A stretch of 64,000 nt of DNA, from NCBI GenBank assembly GCA_017948555.1, contig JAFMYY010000002.1:186001-250000 (forward strand), written 5' to 3'. Of the stretch, positions 50,709 through 59,584 are shown in pieces. Each line of letters begins with the position of its first letter. Position 1 is the first letter of the stretch. The notes below the pieces were generated by a model. That model was not told the origin of the DNA and did not search any database. It saw only the letters and a list, made by a program, of their open reading frames with translations. The stretch is from Cesiribacteraceae bacterium YIM B00369 (lineage in GTDB: Bacteria > Bacteroidota > Bacteroidia > Cytophagales > Cyclobacteriaceae). The translations under genes were made by a program, and so were the position numbers.

Positions 50709-51356
50709 TCAGGAAGGAAGTACATAAAGTAAAACTGCGAAGAAGTGGCAAATGCTTCCGCCTAATACAAAAAGGTGCCAGACGGCATGATTGTAGGGCA
50801 TTTTTTTCCACAAATAAAAAATTACTCCCAGGCTGTAGGAAAGGCCTCCGGCTAAAAGCCAGTACAATCCCCCTTCAGGTACATATTGCAGCATAGGCTT
50901 AAATGCAAAAACGATAAGCCAGCCCATTAACAGGTAAATAACCGTTGAAAGAATTTTAAAGCGGTGGGCAAAGAACAGCTTAAAACATACCCCCAGGAAA
51001 GCTAAAAACCAAATTACAGCAAATACAGTCCAGCCGATACTTTCGCGCAGGAGTACCAGCATAAAAGGAGTGTAGGTGCCGGCAATGAGGAGGTAAATGG
51101 CAGAATGGTCGAAAATTTTAAGATATGCTTTAATTTTTGGCGCAGTAAAGCTATGGTAAAGGGTGGAGGCTGTGTATAAGACCAGCAGAGAGGTGCCGTA
51201 AATACTGAAACTGACAATTTTCCATTTATCGCCCTGTGAGCTGGCATAAAAAACAAGGATTACCAGCGCCGCTAAGCTTAAAACGATACCCACTGCATGG
51301 GTAATAGTATTTGCCATTTCCTCCGCGGGGGAGGTATCATCAGTTTTTTTTGCCAT
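50709..51356 (-). CDS. hemolysin III / PAQR-family membrane protein
   Basis: 215 residues with seven membrane helices. Family signs: ANTITHAVGIVLS, STLYHSFTAPKIKAYLKIFDHSAIYLLIAGTYTPF, and the C-terminal YNHAVWHLFVLGGSICHFFAV with conserved His residues that bind zinc in relatives. No haemolytic role is implied. Located opposite the second RIC gene. Confidence 0.9.
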   Translation of the reverse strand: MAKKTDDTSPAEEMANTITHAVGIVLSLAALVILVFYASSQGDKWKIVSFSIYGTSLLVLYTASTLYHSFTAPKIKAYLKIFDHSAIYLLIAGTYTPFMLVLLRESIGWTVFAVIWFLAFLGVCFKLFFAHRFKILSTVIYLLMGWLIVFAFKPMLQYVPEGGLYWLLAGGLSYSLGVIFYLWKKMPYNHAVWHLFVLGGSICHFFAVLLYVLPS

Positions 51357-51562
51357 ATCAGAAGAGCCGGTATTTTTTATAAGCAGAAATCAGGAAAAGC
51401 AAAAATAGGTTTTCTTTCTGTTTCAGGACGTATTTCGGGCTGTTAATACAAAGTACACTTCAGGAAATTAGTTACAAACACCTTCCATCAATTATTTCTT
51501 AAAGTTTTATTTTTTTGAATCCGGCCATTATCCGCTGATTCCGTAAAAAACCTTTTCTGTTC

Positions 51563-51605
51563 TGATTCAAATCATAAACCAGCCATTTTCGGGGTACTAC
51601 CTTTA
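51563..51605 (+). promoter_or_regulatory. promoter of second RIC gene: FNR-type dyad plus -7 element
   Basis: TGAT-tcaa-ATCA (51563-51574, centre 51568.5) and TACCTTTA (51598-51605), first base 29.5 from the dyad centre. The leader to the start codon is about 20 bases. Confidence 0.7.
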
Positions 51606-51628
51606 CCATATAATAAAATAATAAACTC

Positions 51629-52573
51629 ATGATAGCAGCAAAAAATAAGAACATACTTGATGTAAGGCTTATTGAGCCAAAATTGAAACATCTTTCCATT
51701 TTTAAAGCATTTGATGAGCTGAAAGGCGGAGAGGTGTTAACCATTTTGAATGATCACGATCCGCTTCCTCTGTATTACCAATTTAAAGCGGAACGTCCCA
51801 ATATTTTTACCTGGCAGTATATTGAGGAGGGGCCCGAAGTTTGGGAGGTAAATATTACCAGGGATGCAGGAGCCGATTCTAAAACAGTAGGGGAGGTGGT
51901 GCGGGACAACCCAAAATCGGCTACTGTATTTAAGAAATACAAAATAGATTACTGCTGTAATGGTAAAAAGACCATTGAGGAAGCCTGTGCCCGGGCAGGG
52001 ATATCTCCCGCACAGTTAAAAGCCGAGATTGATGCTCAGGCGCTGCAGCCAACTGCACACCTGCGGGTACAGGACTGGCCACTGGAGGTGTTGGTTGATT
52101 ATATTATCCATAACCACCATTTGTATGTAAAGAAAGCCGGGAATGACATAAAAGGGTTGGTGGATAAAGTAGCGCGGGTACATGGGGACAGACATCCTGA
52201 GCTGCTGAACATGCGACAGTATTTTTATGAGTTAATGTCGGAACTGGAATCGCATATGGACCGCGAGGAACAGGTGCTTTTTCCCGCCATAAAAAAACTG
52301 GCTAAAGAAGGGAAATCATTACAGGCCTTCAGCTTCGGATCTGTAGAGAATCCCATCCGCATGATGGAGATGGAGCATGAAGAGGCGGGCGTTTTGCTGG
52401 AGGCAATAAGGAAAGAAGCTGATGATTATGCTTTACCGGAAGGGGCCTGCACATCTTACCGCCTCCTCTTTAACTTTTTACAGGATTTTGAAGAGGACCT
52501 GCATCAGCATATTCACCTGGAAAACAATATCCTTTTTCCAAAAGCAAAAGAGGCTGAAGCTCAGGCAGTATAA
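51629..52573 (+). CDS. ric: second RIC/ScdA-type di-iron protein with DUF2249
   Basis: 314 residues, paralogue of the product of 40637: DUF2249 (LDVRLIEPKLKHLSIF, LNDHDPLPLYYQF), the ScdA_N Cys pair (DYCCNGKKT), then the hemerythrin-like domain (HNHHLYVKK, HGDRHPEL, EMEHEEAG, HQHIHLENNILFP). It stands in front of the nos operon, but with its own FNR-type promoter, whereas the first copy has a repressor-like operator. So the two copies are probably induced by different signals. Confidence 0.93.
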   Translation: MIAAKNKNILDVRLIEPKLKHLSIFKAFDELKGGEVLTILNDHDPLPLYYQFKAERPNIFTWQYIEEGPEVWEVNITRDAGADSKTVGEVVRDNPKSATVFKKYKIDYCCNGKKTIEEACARAGISPAQLKAEIDAQALQPTAHLRVQDWPLEVLVDYIIHNHHLYVKKAGNDIKGLVDKVARVHGDRHPELLNMRQYFYELMSELESHMDREEQVLFPAIKKLAKEGKSLQAFSFGSVENPIRMMEMEHEEAGVLLEAIRKEADDYALPEGACTSYRLLFNFLQDFEEDLHQHIHLENNILFPKAKEAEAQAV

Positions 52574-52589
52574 AAATCATTCTTACTTG

Positions 52590-52632
52590 TGATTTAAATC
52601 ATAAGCAAGCTTTAAATGAGGTACTAAATTTA
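52590..52632 (+). promoter_or_regulatory. nos promoter: FNR-type dyad plus -7 element
   Basis: TGAT-ttaa-ATCA (52590-52601, centre 52595.5), and TAAATTTA (52625-52632), first base 29.5 from the centre, as at the other denitrification promoters. The flanks of the dyad extend the symmetry (CTTG...CAAG). The leader to the first nos gene is about 20 bases. Confidence 0.7.
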
Positions 52633-52656
52633 CATAGAAATAAAAATCTGATTTAC

Positions 52657-53160
52657 ATGGAGTTACATCGAATAAAATTCTCAAAATCGTGGACTTGCTT
52701 TTTCCTTGCTTTAGGAGTGAGCGTGTTAAGCTTTAGCTGCTCTTCAGATAATAAAACAGAAACAAGCAACTCAGCAAATACAACAGCAAACACAAACACC
52801 TCTGCTCCGGCAGGCGTGGTATCTGAAAAAGGGGTAGGTCCGGTGGATGAGGTTGATCCTGGCGCAGGAATAGACCAGGCGCTTGCTGAAAAGGGACAAG
52901 CCATTTTTGAAGCCAAATGTTCAGCCTGCCATAAGTTTGATCAGCGGTATGTAGGTCCGGCACTGGAAGGGGTAACTGAACGCCGCCACCCGGCCTGGAT
53001 CATGAATATGATTATGAACCCTGAAGAGATGACTAAAAAAGACCCTGTAGCTAAAAAGCTTCTGGCGGAATATATGACCCAGATGGTTTTTCAGGATGTA
53101 AGCAGGGATGAAACAAGAGCTATACTGGAATATTTCCGCCAGGTGGATAGCAGGAACTAA
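52657..53160 (+). CDS. nos-cluster cytochrome c lipoprotein
   Basis: 167 residues. Lipoprotein signal (VLSFSCSS), an Asn/Thr-rich linker, then a monohaem class I cytochrome c domain (KCSACHKFDQRYVGP, methionine likely in EEMTKK or TQMVFQ). First gene of the nos operon, 28 bases before nosZ. It probably supplies electrons to NosZ, as NosC-type cytochromes do in clade II nos clusters. Confidence 0.88.
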   Translation: MELHRIKFSKSWTCFFLALGVSVLSFSCSSDNKTETSNSANTTANTNTSAPAGVVSEKGVGPVDEVDPGAGIDQALAEKGQAIFEAKCSACHKFDQRYVGPALEGVTERRHPAWIMNMIMNPEEMTKKDPVAKKLLAEYMTQMVFQDVSRDETRAILEYFRQVDSRN

Positions 53161-53188
53161 TGGTAACTGATATAAACACGATGCTATA

Positions 53189-55186
53189 ATGAAAAATAAA
53201 ATGAATAAAACAGCAGGCAGGCTGGCATTGGGAGCAATGCTGGTGGCCGCAGGCCTGAGTTCCTGCAACATTGGCGGGCAAACAGCCTCCGTGGCAGGGG
53301 GCGACGATGCTGCAAAACAGGTGTATATGGCTCCCGGCCAGCACGATGAGCTTTATGCCTTCCTTTCAGGCGGCTTTAACGGGCAGGTTTCTGTGTATGG
53401 TATCCCCAGCGGCCGCCACCTTAAAATGATTCCTGTATTTTCCCAGCATCCGGAAAATGGCTATGGCTATAATGAAGAAACAAAGCCGATGCTGAATACT
53501 ACCTTCGGAAATATTCCCTGGGATGACCTGCACCACCCTAAGCTGTCCCGTACAAATGGTATGGCCGACGGCCGCTTCCTGTTCGTGAATGGCAATAATA
53601 CTCCCCGTATTGCAAAGATCGACCTGAGTACTTTTGAAACTACCGAAATTATGGAAATCCCGAACAGTGCCGGTAACCACTGTTCCCCATACCCCACTAA
53701 CAATACCGAATACGTAATTGCAGGTACCCGCTTTAGTGTGCCGGTATCTAAAAACGGAGGTATTGATGATATTGAGCTGGAAAAACTAAAAGAAAACTAC
53801 AGAGGCTCCATCTCTTTTATTAAGGTAGATGAAAAAACAGGAGATATGGATCTTGATTTCCAGATTCTGGTTCCTGGTTTTGACTACGATATTGCCAACG
53901 GTGGTAAAGGCCCATCATCCGACTGGGTATTCTTTACTGCTTACAATTCCGAGCAGGCAACAGGCCTTAAGGAAATCCATGCTTCACTGAACGATAAGGA
54001 TTTTGTGGCAGCCATTAACTGGAAAAAAGCTGCTGAGTATGCAAAACAGGGTAAGGCTAAAGAAATTCCTGCAGAATATTACCATAACCGCCTTGATAAG
54101 CATACACACATAGCAAAATCTGAGGTGAAAAAATCGGTGAAAGTGTTGTATCCGGAAGAATGCCCGGGCATAATGTACCTGATTCCTACGCCTAAATCTC
54201 CACACGGAGTGGATGTGGACCCTGGCGGTGAATTAATTGCTGTAAGCGGAAAACTTGCCTCCATGGTACCGGTACACTCTTTCTCAAATATGATAAAAGC
54301 CATTGAAAATAAGGATTTTATCGATCAGATCGGCCCTATTCCAGTATTGAATTATGAATCTGTAATTGCAGGTGAAGTAAAAGAAGCAGGTCTTGGTCCG
54401 TTGCATACCGAGTTTGATGGAAAAGGACATGCCTACTCCTCAATGTTTGTATCATCTGAAATTGTAAAGTGGGATGTTAAGACCTTTGAAGTGCTGGACA
54501 GAATGCCTGTTTATTACTCTGTTGGCCACTTAATGATTCCCGGTGGGGATACTGAAAAACCTTATGGCAAATATTTGCTGGCTCTCAATAAAATTACCAA
54601 AGACCGCTACCTGCCTACAGGTCCTGAACTTGCTCAGAGTGCCCAGCTGATAGATATCAGCGGTGAAAAAATGAAAATGCTGCTGGACTTCCCTACTATA
54701 GGAGAGCCGCACTATGCACAGGCCATTTCTGCCGATCTGGTAGCCAAGAACAGCAAAAAGTTTTACAGGCTGGATGAAAACAACCACCCAAGGGCCACCA
54801 AGACTGAAAAAGATACCCGCGTGGAAAGAGAGGGAAATGTGGTAAGGGTATATATGACAGCCATCCGAAGCCACCTTGCACCTGACAACATCGAGGGTAT
54901 TCATGTGGGAGACACTGTTTACTTCCACGTTACCAACCTTGAGCAGGACTGGGATGTGCCGCATGGATTTGCAGTAATGGGCAACCGTAATGCTGAACTG
55001 CTGGTAATGCCGGGCGAAACCAAGACCCTGCAGTGGGTACCAACCAAAACCGGTGTTACCCCATTCTACTGCACCGACTTCTGCTCTGCGCTGCACCAGG
55101 AAATGCAGGGGTATGCAAGGGTGTCTGCCAAGGGAGCCAATGTGCCGGTTAAATCCTGGTTAGGCGAGCCTAAAAAATCTCTATAG
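53189..55186 (+). CDS. nosZ: nitrous-oxide reductase (clade II type)
   Basis: 665 residues. The signal resembles a Sec lipoprotein (VAAGLSSCN), with no twin-arginine, as in clade II NosZ. An N-terminal beta propeller carries the CuZ histidines (DDLHHPKLS, GNHCSPYP, DKHTHIAK, SPHGVDVD, LHTEF, VGHLM, EPHYAQA). The C-terminal cupredoxin holds CuA ligands Cys628, Cys632, His636 and Met639 in YCTDFCSALHQEMQGY. It reduces N2O to N2 in the periplasm. A perfect hairpin follows the gene at 55208-55228. Confidence 0.96.
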   Translation: MKNKMNKTAGRLALGAMLVAAGLSSCNIGGQTASVAGGDDAAKQVYMAPGQHDELYAFLSGGFNGQVSVYGIPSGRHLKMIPVFSQHPENGYGYNEETKPMLNTTFGNIPWDDLHHPKLSRTNGMADGRFLFVNGNNTPRIAKIDLSTFETTEIMEIPNSAGNHCSPYPTNNTEYVIAGTRFSVPVSKNGGIDDIELEKLKENYRGSISFIKVDEKTGDMDLDFQILVPGFDYDIANGGKGPSSDWVFFTAYNSEQATGLKEIHASLNDKDFVAAINWKKAAEYAKQGKAKEIPAEYYHNRLDKHTHIAKSEVKKSVKVLYPEECPGIMYLIPTPKSPHGVDVDPGGELIAVSGKLASMVPVHSFSNMIKAIENKDFIDQIGPIPVLNYESVIAGEVKEAGLGPLHTEFDGKGHAYSSMFVSSEIVKWDVKTFEVLDRMPVYYSVGHLMIPGGDTEKPYGKYLLALNKITKDRYLPTGPELAQSAQLIDISGEKMKMLLDFPTIGEPHYAQAISADLVAKNSKKFYRLDENNHPRATKTEKDTRVEREGNVVRVYMTAIRSHLAPDNIEGIHVGDTVYFHVTNLEQDWDVPHGFAVMGNRNAELLVMPGETKTLQWVPTKTGVTPFYCTDFCSALHQEMQGYARVSAKGANVPVKSWLGEPKKSL

Positions 55187-55207
55187 GTCAAATAACACAC
55201 TTTATAG

Positions 55208-55228
55208 CCCGTGGCACCTGGCCACGGG
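55208..55228 (+). terminator. hairpin after nosZ, possible attenuator
   Basis: Perfect 8-bp stem (55208-55215 with 55221-55228), 5-base loop, followed by TTATTTTA. It lies 21 bases after nosZ and inside the operon, so it may lower transcription of the accessory genes or protect the 5' transcript. Confidence 0.6.
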
Positions 55229-55251
55229 TTATTTTACTAAACCTTGAAGAT

Positions 55252-55836
55252 ATGAAAACTTTGCCACGATTATTAATGGTACTTGCAGCAGCATCGCTGG
55301 CCTTATTATTTTTCTTTCCTATGTGGAAGATTTACCTGGATGCACCGCAGTATCCCGAGGGGTTGGAAATGCACATCTGGATTAATAAAATTGGCGGCAA
55401 TACAGAATTTACCCTTCAGAATTTTAACATACTTAACCACTACATCGGCATGGAAAAAATACAAGCCGGGTCTTTTAAGGAATTAAAAATTATGCCCCCC
55501 GTAGTAATCGGGTTTATCATTACCGCTCTTGTGCTTGCAGTATTTCCTTACAGGAAAGGAATAATTACCTGGGTAGTGGCCCTGATGATCGGGGGAATTA
55601 CCGGACTGGCCGATTTCTATTTGTGGCTGGTGAAGTTTGGAACTGAGCTCGACCCTATGGCACCCATAAAAGTACCGGGGATGACCTACATACCACCTTT
55701 TATCGGGTCCAAGTCACTCCTGAATTTCGATGCCTTTTCTATTCCCGCCACAGGGGGAATTGGGGTAGCCCTGGCCATTCTTTTTGGTCTCCTGGCCATC
55801 CGGAATAAATACATGGTCAAAAGAATGCCTGAATAA
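55252..55836 (+). CDS. nos-operon membrane protein of unknown function
   Basis: 194 residues with four likely membrane helices (about 8-25, 83-100, 107-128, 165-185). The periplasmic loop carries APQYPEGLEMHIW and NILNHYIGMEKI, motifs I recall from other conserved but unnamed bacterial membrane proteins. It lies between nosZ and nosL where such proteins are found in Bacteroidota nos clusters. Function unknown. A role in electron supply or copper handling is inferred from place only. Confidence 0.7.
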   Translation: MKTLPRLLMVLAAASLALLFFFPMWKIYLDAPQYPEGLEMHIWINKIGGNTEFTLQNFNILNHYIGMEKIQAGSFKELKIMPPVVIGFIITALVLAVFPYRKGIITWVVALMIGGITGLADFYLWLVKFGTELDPMAPIKVPGMTYIPPFIGSKSLLNFDAFSIPATGGIGVALAILFGLLAIRNKYMVKRMPE

Positions 55837-55898
55837 GAAAGTAAAGAAAATCTGTAAAAGCAGATTATGTGTTGGTTGAACTATAGAAGAGAGAAATA

Positions 55899-56357
55899 AT
55901 GAAAAAAATTATTGATACTTTAAAAGCGGCGCCCCTTTTATTATTGCTACTTGCTTTAGGCTTAGCTGCTTGCAATCCGGAGCCGCAGCCAATTGTGTAT
56001 GGGGCAGATGGTTGTGAGCATTGTAAAATGACAATTTCAGATGCCCGCTACGGAACCGAACTGGTAACGAAAAAGGGTAAGGTTTTTAAATTTGATTCGA
56101 TAGAATGTATGGCTTCTTACCTGAATGAAAAGGAGGGAGGGGAAGCAGCAGCCTTTACCATGGTAACCAGTTTTGAACAGCCTGAAAAGCTGATTGGGGT
56201 GGAGTCGGCTGTTATCTTAAGATCCGAAGGCCTGCCCAGTCCTATGGGCATGTACTTAACTGCCTTCGAAAGCAGGGAAGTTGCAAAACAATACCAGTCG
56301 GAAGTGGGAGGTGATTTCCTGAGCTGGAATGAAACCCTGGCGCTGAATAAAAAATGA
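55899..56357 (+). CDS. nosL: NosL copper chaperone lipoprotein
   Basis: 152 residues. Lipoprotein signal (LGLAACNPE). The copper-binding DGCEHCKMTISDARYG motif is followed by KFDSIECMASYL, typical of NosL. It delivers Cu(I) to the NosDFY complex for CuZ assembly. Overlaps nosD by 4 bases. Confidence 0.94.
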   Translation: MKKIIDTLKAAPLLLLLLALGLAACNPEPQPIVYGADGCEHCKMTISDARYGTELVTKKGKVFKFDSIECMASYLNEKEGGEAAAFTMVTSFEQPEKLIGVESAVILRSEGLPSPMGMYLTAFESREVAKQYQSEVGGDFLSWNETLALNKK

Positions 56358-57616
56358 ACAGCTTCGGTTACCATATCATACTGCTGCTGTTTACAGCACT
56401 AAGCCTGCCGGCAGGAAACTTCGCTTTTGCGAAGGACCTGGAAGTGTGCAATACCTGTGCCTGGACCTCCATAAAACAGGCAGTTGAAGCAGCAGAAGAG
56501 GGAGATCGCATACTTGTGCGCTCAGGAATATATTATGAAAACAGCATAACTATAAATAAAAAAATAAGCCTGAGCGGTAAGGGAAACCCTGTTATTGACG
56601 CAGGAAAAATGAATGGGATTTTTACCATTGACAAAACCGACAGCGTTTTAATTGAAGGGTTTATACTGCGGAATGTTGAGGTAAGCTACAGGAAAGATTT
56701 TGCTGCTATAAAAGTTTTTCGCAGCAACTATTGCATCATCAGGAATAACAGTATTGAAAATGCCTTTTTCGGAATTCAGCTGGAAAAGTCAGATTATACC
56801 AGTGTGCTTGAGAATAAGGTGGTGGGAGAGGCCATTAAGGAAGCTTCTTCCGGAAATGCCATTCACCTGTGGTATTGTAATAATGCCTCAATTGAAGGGA
56901 ACTACTTACAGGGCCACCGTGATGGTATTTATTTTGAGTTTGTGAGCAGCTCTGTTATCCGCAACAACAGGAGCACGGGCAACCTTCGCTACGGGCTTCA
57001 TTTTATGTTTTCTGATAATAACCTGTACCAGGAAAATACCTTTTCAAAGAACGGTGCCGGAGTGGCCGTAATGTATTCAAAAGGTATAGAAATGACAGGA
57101 AATTTATTTTCCGACAACTGGGGCGCGGCAGCTTATGGGTTGCTGCTGAAAGACATAACAGACAGCAGCATCAGGCGGAATACCTTTTCCGGAAATACGA
57201 TTGGCGTGCATGCCGAAGGCTCGAACCGCTTACAGGTAGAGCAAAATACCTGGACGCGCAATGGCTGGGCTTTTAAAATTATGGGGAGCTGCGATGAGGT
57301 GAAGATTACAGAAAACAATTTTATCAGCAATACTTTTGAGGTAAGCTCCGGCGCAGCCCGTGCCGGCAGCAATGTTTTCGATGGTAATTACTGGAGCAGC
57401 TATACCGGCTATGATCTTGATAAAGATGGCTCAGGCGATGTGCCCCACCGGCCGGTAAAGCTGTTTTCGTATCTGCTGGAAAAATCTCCCCATGCTATTG
57501 TGTTGCTCCGGAGCATGTTTACCGATTTGCTGGAACTGGCAGAAAAAGTTACACCGGTGCTTACTCCGGAATTTATTAAGGATGAAAACCCCAGTATTAA
57601 AATCATTAAATGGTAA
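56354..57616 (+). CDS. nosD: NosD periplasmic copper-processing protein
   Basis: 420 residues, signal peptide 1-25. Right-handed beta-helix with repeated RNN, NSI and ENKxxGN turns. It ends with the family C-terminal region (FDGNYWSSYTGYDLDKDGSGDVPHRP). It works with the NosFY ABC transporter to supply copper-sulfur species for the CuZ site. Confidence 0.94.
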   Translation: MNSFGYHIILLLFTALSLPAGNFAFAKDLEVCNTCAWTSIKQAVEAAEEGDRILVRSGIYYENSITINKKISLSGKGNPVIDAGKMNGIFTIDKTDSVLIEGFILRNVEVSYRKDFAAIKVFRSNYCIIRNNSIENAFFGIQLEKSDYTSVLENKVVGEAIKEASSGNAIHLWYCNNASIEGNYLQGHRDGIYFEFVSSSVIRNNRSTGNLRYGLHFMFSDNNLYQENTFSKNGAGVAVMYSKGIEMTGNLFSDNWGAAAYGLLLKDITDSSIRRNTFSGNTIGVHAEGSNRLQVEQNTWTRNGWAFKIMGSCDEVKITENNFISNTFEVSSGAARAGSNVFDGNYWSSYTGYDLDKDGSGDVPHRPVKLFSYLLEKSPHAIVLLRSMFTDLLELAEKVTPVLTPEFIKDENPSIKIIKW

Positions 57617-57620
57617 GCGC

Positions 57621-58391
57621 ATGATCAGGATAGAAAACGTAGAAAAATCATTCCGCAAACTACCGGTTTTAAAAGGGGTGGAGGTGGAAATGGAAAAAGG
57701 GAAGATTTATGCTTTCCTGGGGCCCAACGGATCGGGGAAAACCACTTTGCTGAAAAGCATACTCGGGCTGGTAAAACCCGATAAAGGAGCTATTTATATT
57801 GCCGGGCAGGACATACAGAAAAACTGGGAGTACCGGCGCCGGATAGGTTATATGCCCCAGATTGCTCATTTCCCCGAAAACCTGAATGTGGAGGAGCTTT
57901 TCAGAATGATCAGGGATATACGTGAAATGAAAGGGGATAATGAGGAGCTGGTGAAGTATTTTCAGCTGGAAAAACATCTGAAATCACCATTAAAAACCCT
58001 TTCCGGTGGAATGAAGCAAAAGGTTAATGCAATTCTTGCCCTGATGTTCGACCCCGAGATCCTTATTTTCGACGAACCATCCACAGGGCTGGACCCCGTT
58101 TCGCACCTCAAGCTGAAGCAGTTGATTTTGCGTGAAAGGGACAGGGGCAAAACCATACTTATAACCACGCATATACTGAGTGAGGTCGGGGAACTGGCCG
58201 ATGAAATTATCTTTCTGCTGGATGGGAAGATTTTCTTCCAGGGAACTACAGAAGAACTGCTGGCCTCGCAGGAGGAAAAGAACCTGGAGCGGGCAATTGC
58301 CAAAATAACCGACAGAGAGGAGTTTGAAAAATTAGCAAAACGGGAGCAGCATACTTCTGCTGTCAGCCGTCTCTTCCATTGGGTGGCCTGA
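57621..58391 (+). CDS. nosF: NosF ABC transporter ATPase
   Basis: 256 residues from the ATG at 57621, four bases after nosD; an upstream in-frame ATG inside nosD is rejected. Walker A GPNGSGKTT, signature LSGGMKQK, Walker B ILIFDEPSTGLDP, and the His in TTHIL. Partner of NosY in the NosDFY complex. Confidence 0.95.
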   Translation: MIRIENVEKSFRKLPVLKGVEVEMEKGKIYAFLGPNGSGKTTLLKSILGLVKPDKGAIYIAGQDIQKNWEYRRRIGYMPQIAHFPENLNVEELFRMIRDIREMKGDNEELVKYFQLEKHLKSPLKTLSGGMKQKVNAILALMFDPEILIFDEPSTGLDPVSHLKLKQLILRERDRGKTILITTHILSEVGELADEIIFLLDGKIFFQGTTEELLASQEEKNLERAIAKITDREEFEKLAKREQHTSAVSRLFHWVA

Positions 58392-58434
58392 GAATTTTCA
58401 ATTTCACATTTTCGAACTTTCAAATGGGAAAGTC

Positions 58435-59220
58435 ATGAACAACAGCCTTAAAATAATTAAATATACATTTTACGATACTCTCCGCAGCTGGTGGGCAATT
58501 TTGTACTTCATGTTCTTTTTGCTGGTAACAGGAGGTCTGCTATATTTCTCTGCCGGTTTCACACACTCGGTAGCCAGTATCCTTAATATCATCCTGTTTA
58601 TTGTGCCTTTGGTAAGCATAGTTTTTGGCATAATGTACTATTATAATTCCCGTGAATTTGCACTGCTTCTGATGGCACAACCCCTCCGGCGGAGGCAGTT
58701 GTTCCTGGGGCAGTACCTGGGCCTGGCAGGTTCTTTAAGTCTTAGCTTTCTGGCAGGAATTGGCCTGGTATTCCTCCTGTTCGGTAGCATGGAAGCCATT
58801 GGGCTCCTGCTCATGCTCATGTTTGCCGGTACGGTACTATCATTTATTTTTACGGCGGTTGCGCTGTGGGTTGGGGTACAATACGAAGACCGTACAAAAG
58901 GCTTTGGCATTGCCATACTTATCTGGCTGTTTGCGCTTGTTATATACGACGGGCTGTTTCTTGCCTTTCTTTTTGTTTTTGAGGAGTATCCCCTGGAGAA
59001 AGCTGCTACTGGCTTCAGTATTCTTAATCCGGTAGACCTTGCCCGGATTATGGTAATGCTCCGGCTGGAATCAGCTGCCTTATTAGGTTTTACCGGTGCA
59101 GTATTTAATAAATTTTTTGGTACAGTTTCAGGAATTGCTGTATCAGGATTTGCTATGCTTTTGTGGGTATTTCTGCCTTTACAGAGCTTCCTGCGAAAAG
59201 CAGGAAACAAAGATTTTTAG
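58435..59220 (+). CDS. nosY: NosY ABC transporter permease
   Basis: 261 residues with six membrane helices, beginning KIIKYTFYDTLRSWWAI. Features of NosY: FALLLMAQPLRRRQLFLGQYLGL and FSILNPVDLARIMVML. Membrane part of the NosDFY complex. Last nos gene, followed by a strong terminator. Confidence 0.93.
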   Translation: MNNSLKIIKYTFYDTLRSWWAILYFMFFLLVTGGLLYFSAGFTHSVASILNIILFIVPLVSIVFGIMYYYNSREFALLLMAQPLRRRQLFLGQYLGLAGSLSLSFLAGIGLVFLLFGSMEAIGLLLMLMFAGTVLSFIFTAVALWVGVQYEDRTKGFGIAILIWLFALVIYDGLFLAFLFVFEEYPLEKAATGFSILNPVDLARIMVMLRLESAALLGFTGAVFNKFFGTVSGIAVSGFAMLLWVFLPLQSFLRKAGNKDF

Positions 59221-59584
59221 CAGGTCGTAGTCTGTTTTAGCTTAAGTAGTGGCTGGCAGATGTTGTCCTGCTAATCTTGTGGTTAGAGACCGGGCCGGAG
59301 CATTTTTATGTTCCGGCTTTTTTTATAAATCTGAGGAGGGTTGATGTTTTAGTGTTTTTAATAGAAATTCCTGAAAAATTATATTTGAGAAGGTGATTCT
59401 TTAAATCTGAATACAGAGCCATTCTAAATAAGGTAAGTACAGTTGAAAAATGGCCAAATAACTTGACCAGAAGGCTTTATCTTCTTTCTTTGATATTATA
59501 GAACAAAATACGGCTGTAAAAACAATTTACACCGGAGATAATTAACACTTCAAACGAACTTTTTCCATACCTGAACAGCACAAT
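59221..59584. other. intergenic between nosY and second nap operon
   Basis: About 364 bases. Contains the nosY terminator (59294-59325). A/T-rich sequence follows. I looked for the FNR-type dyad seen elsewhere and found only weak half sites, so this operon seems to be controlled differently. Confidence 0.45.
59294..59325 (+). terminator. rho-independent terminator of nos operon
   Basis: 10-bp stem (59294-59303 with 59308-59317, one G-U pair), 4-base loop, then a run of seven T. Follows nosY by 74 bases. Confidence 0.85.

Noticed and set aside
57492-57620. Upstream extension of nosF into nosD
   Set aside because: The ABC domain starts right after the ATG at 57621; the extension lies wholly in the nosD frame overlap.
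59221-59584. FNR-type dyad for the second NapA operon
   Set aside because: Only half sites (TTGAT, TTGAC, GTGAT) with no matching second half at the right spacing were found.
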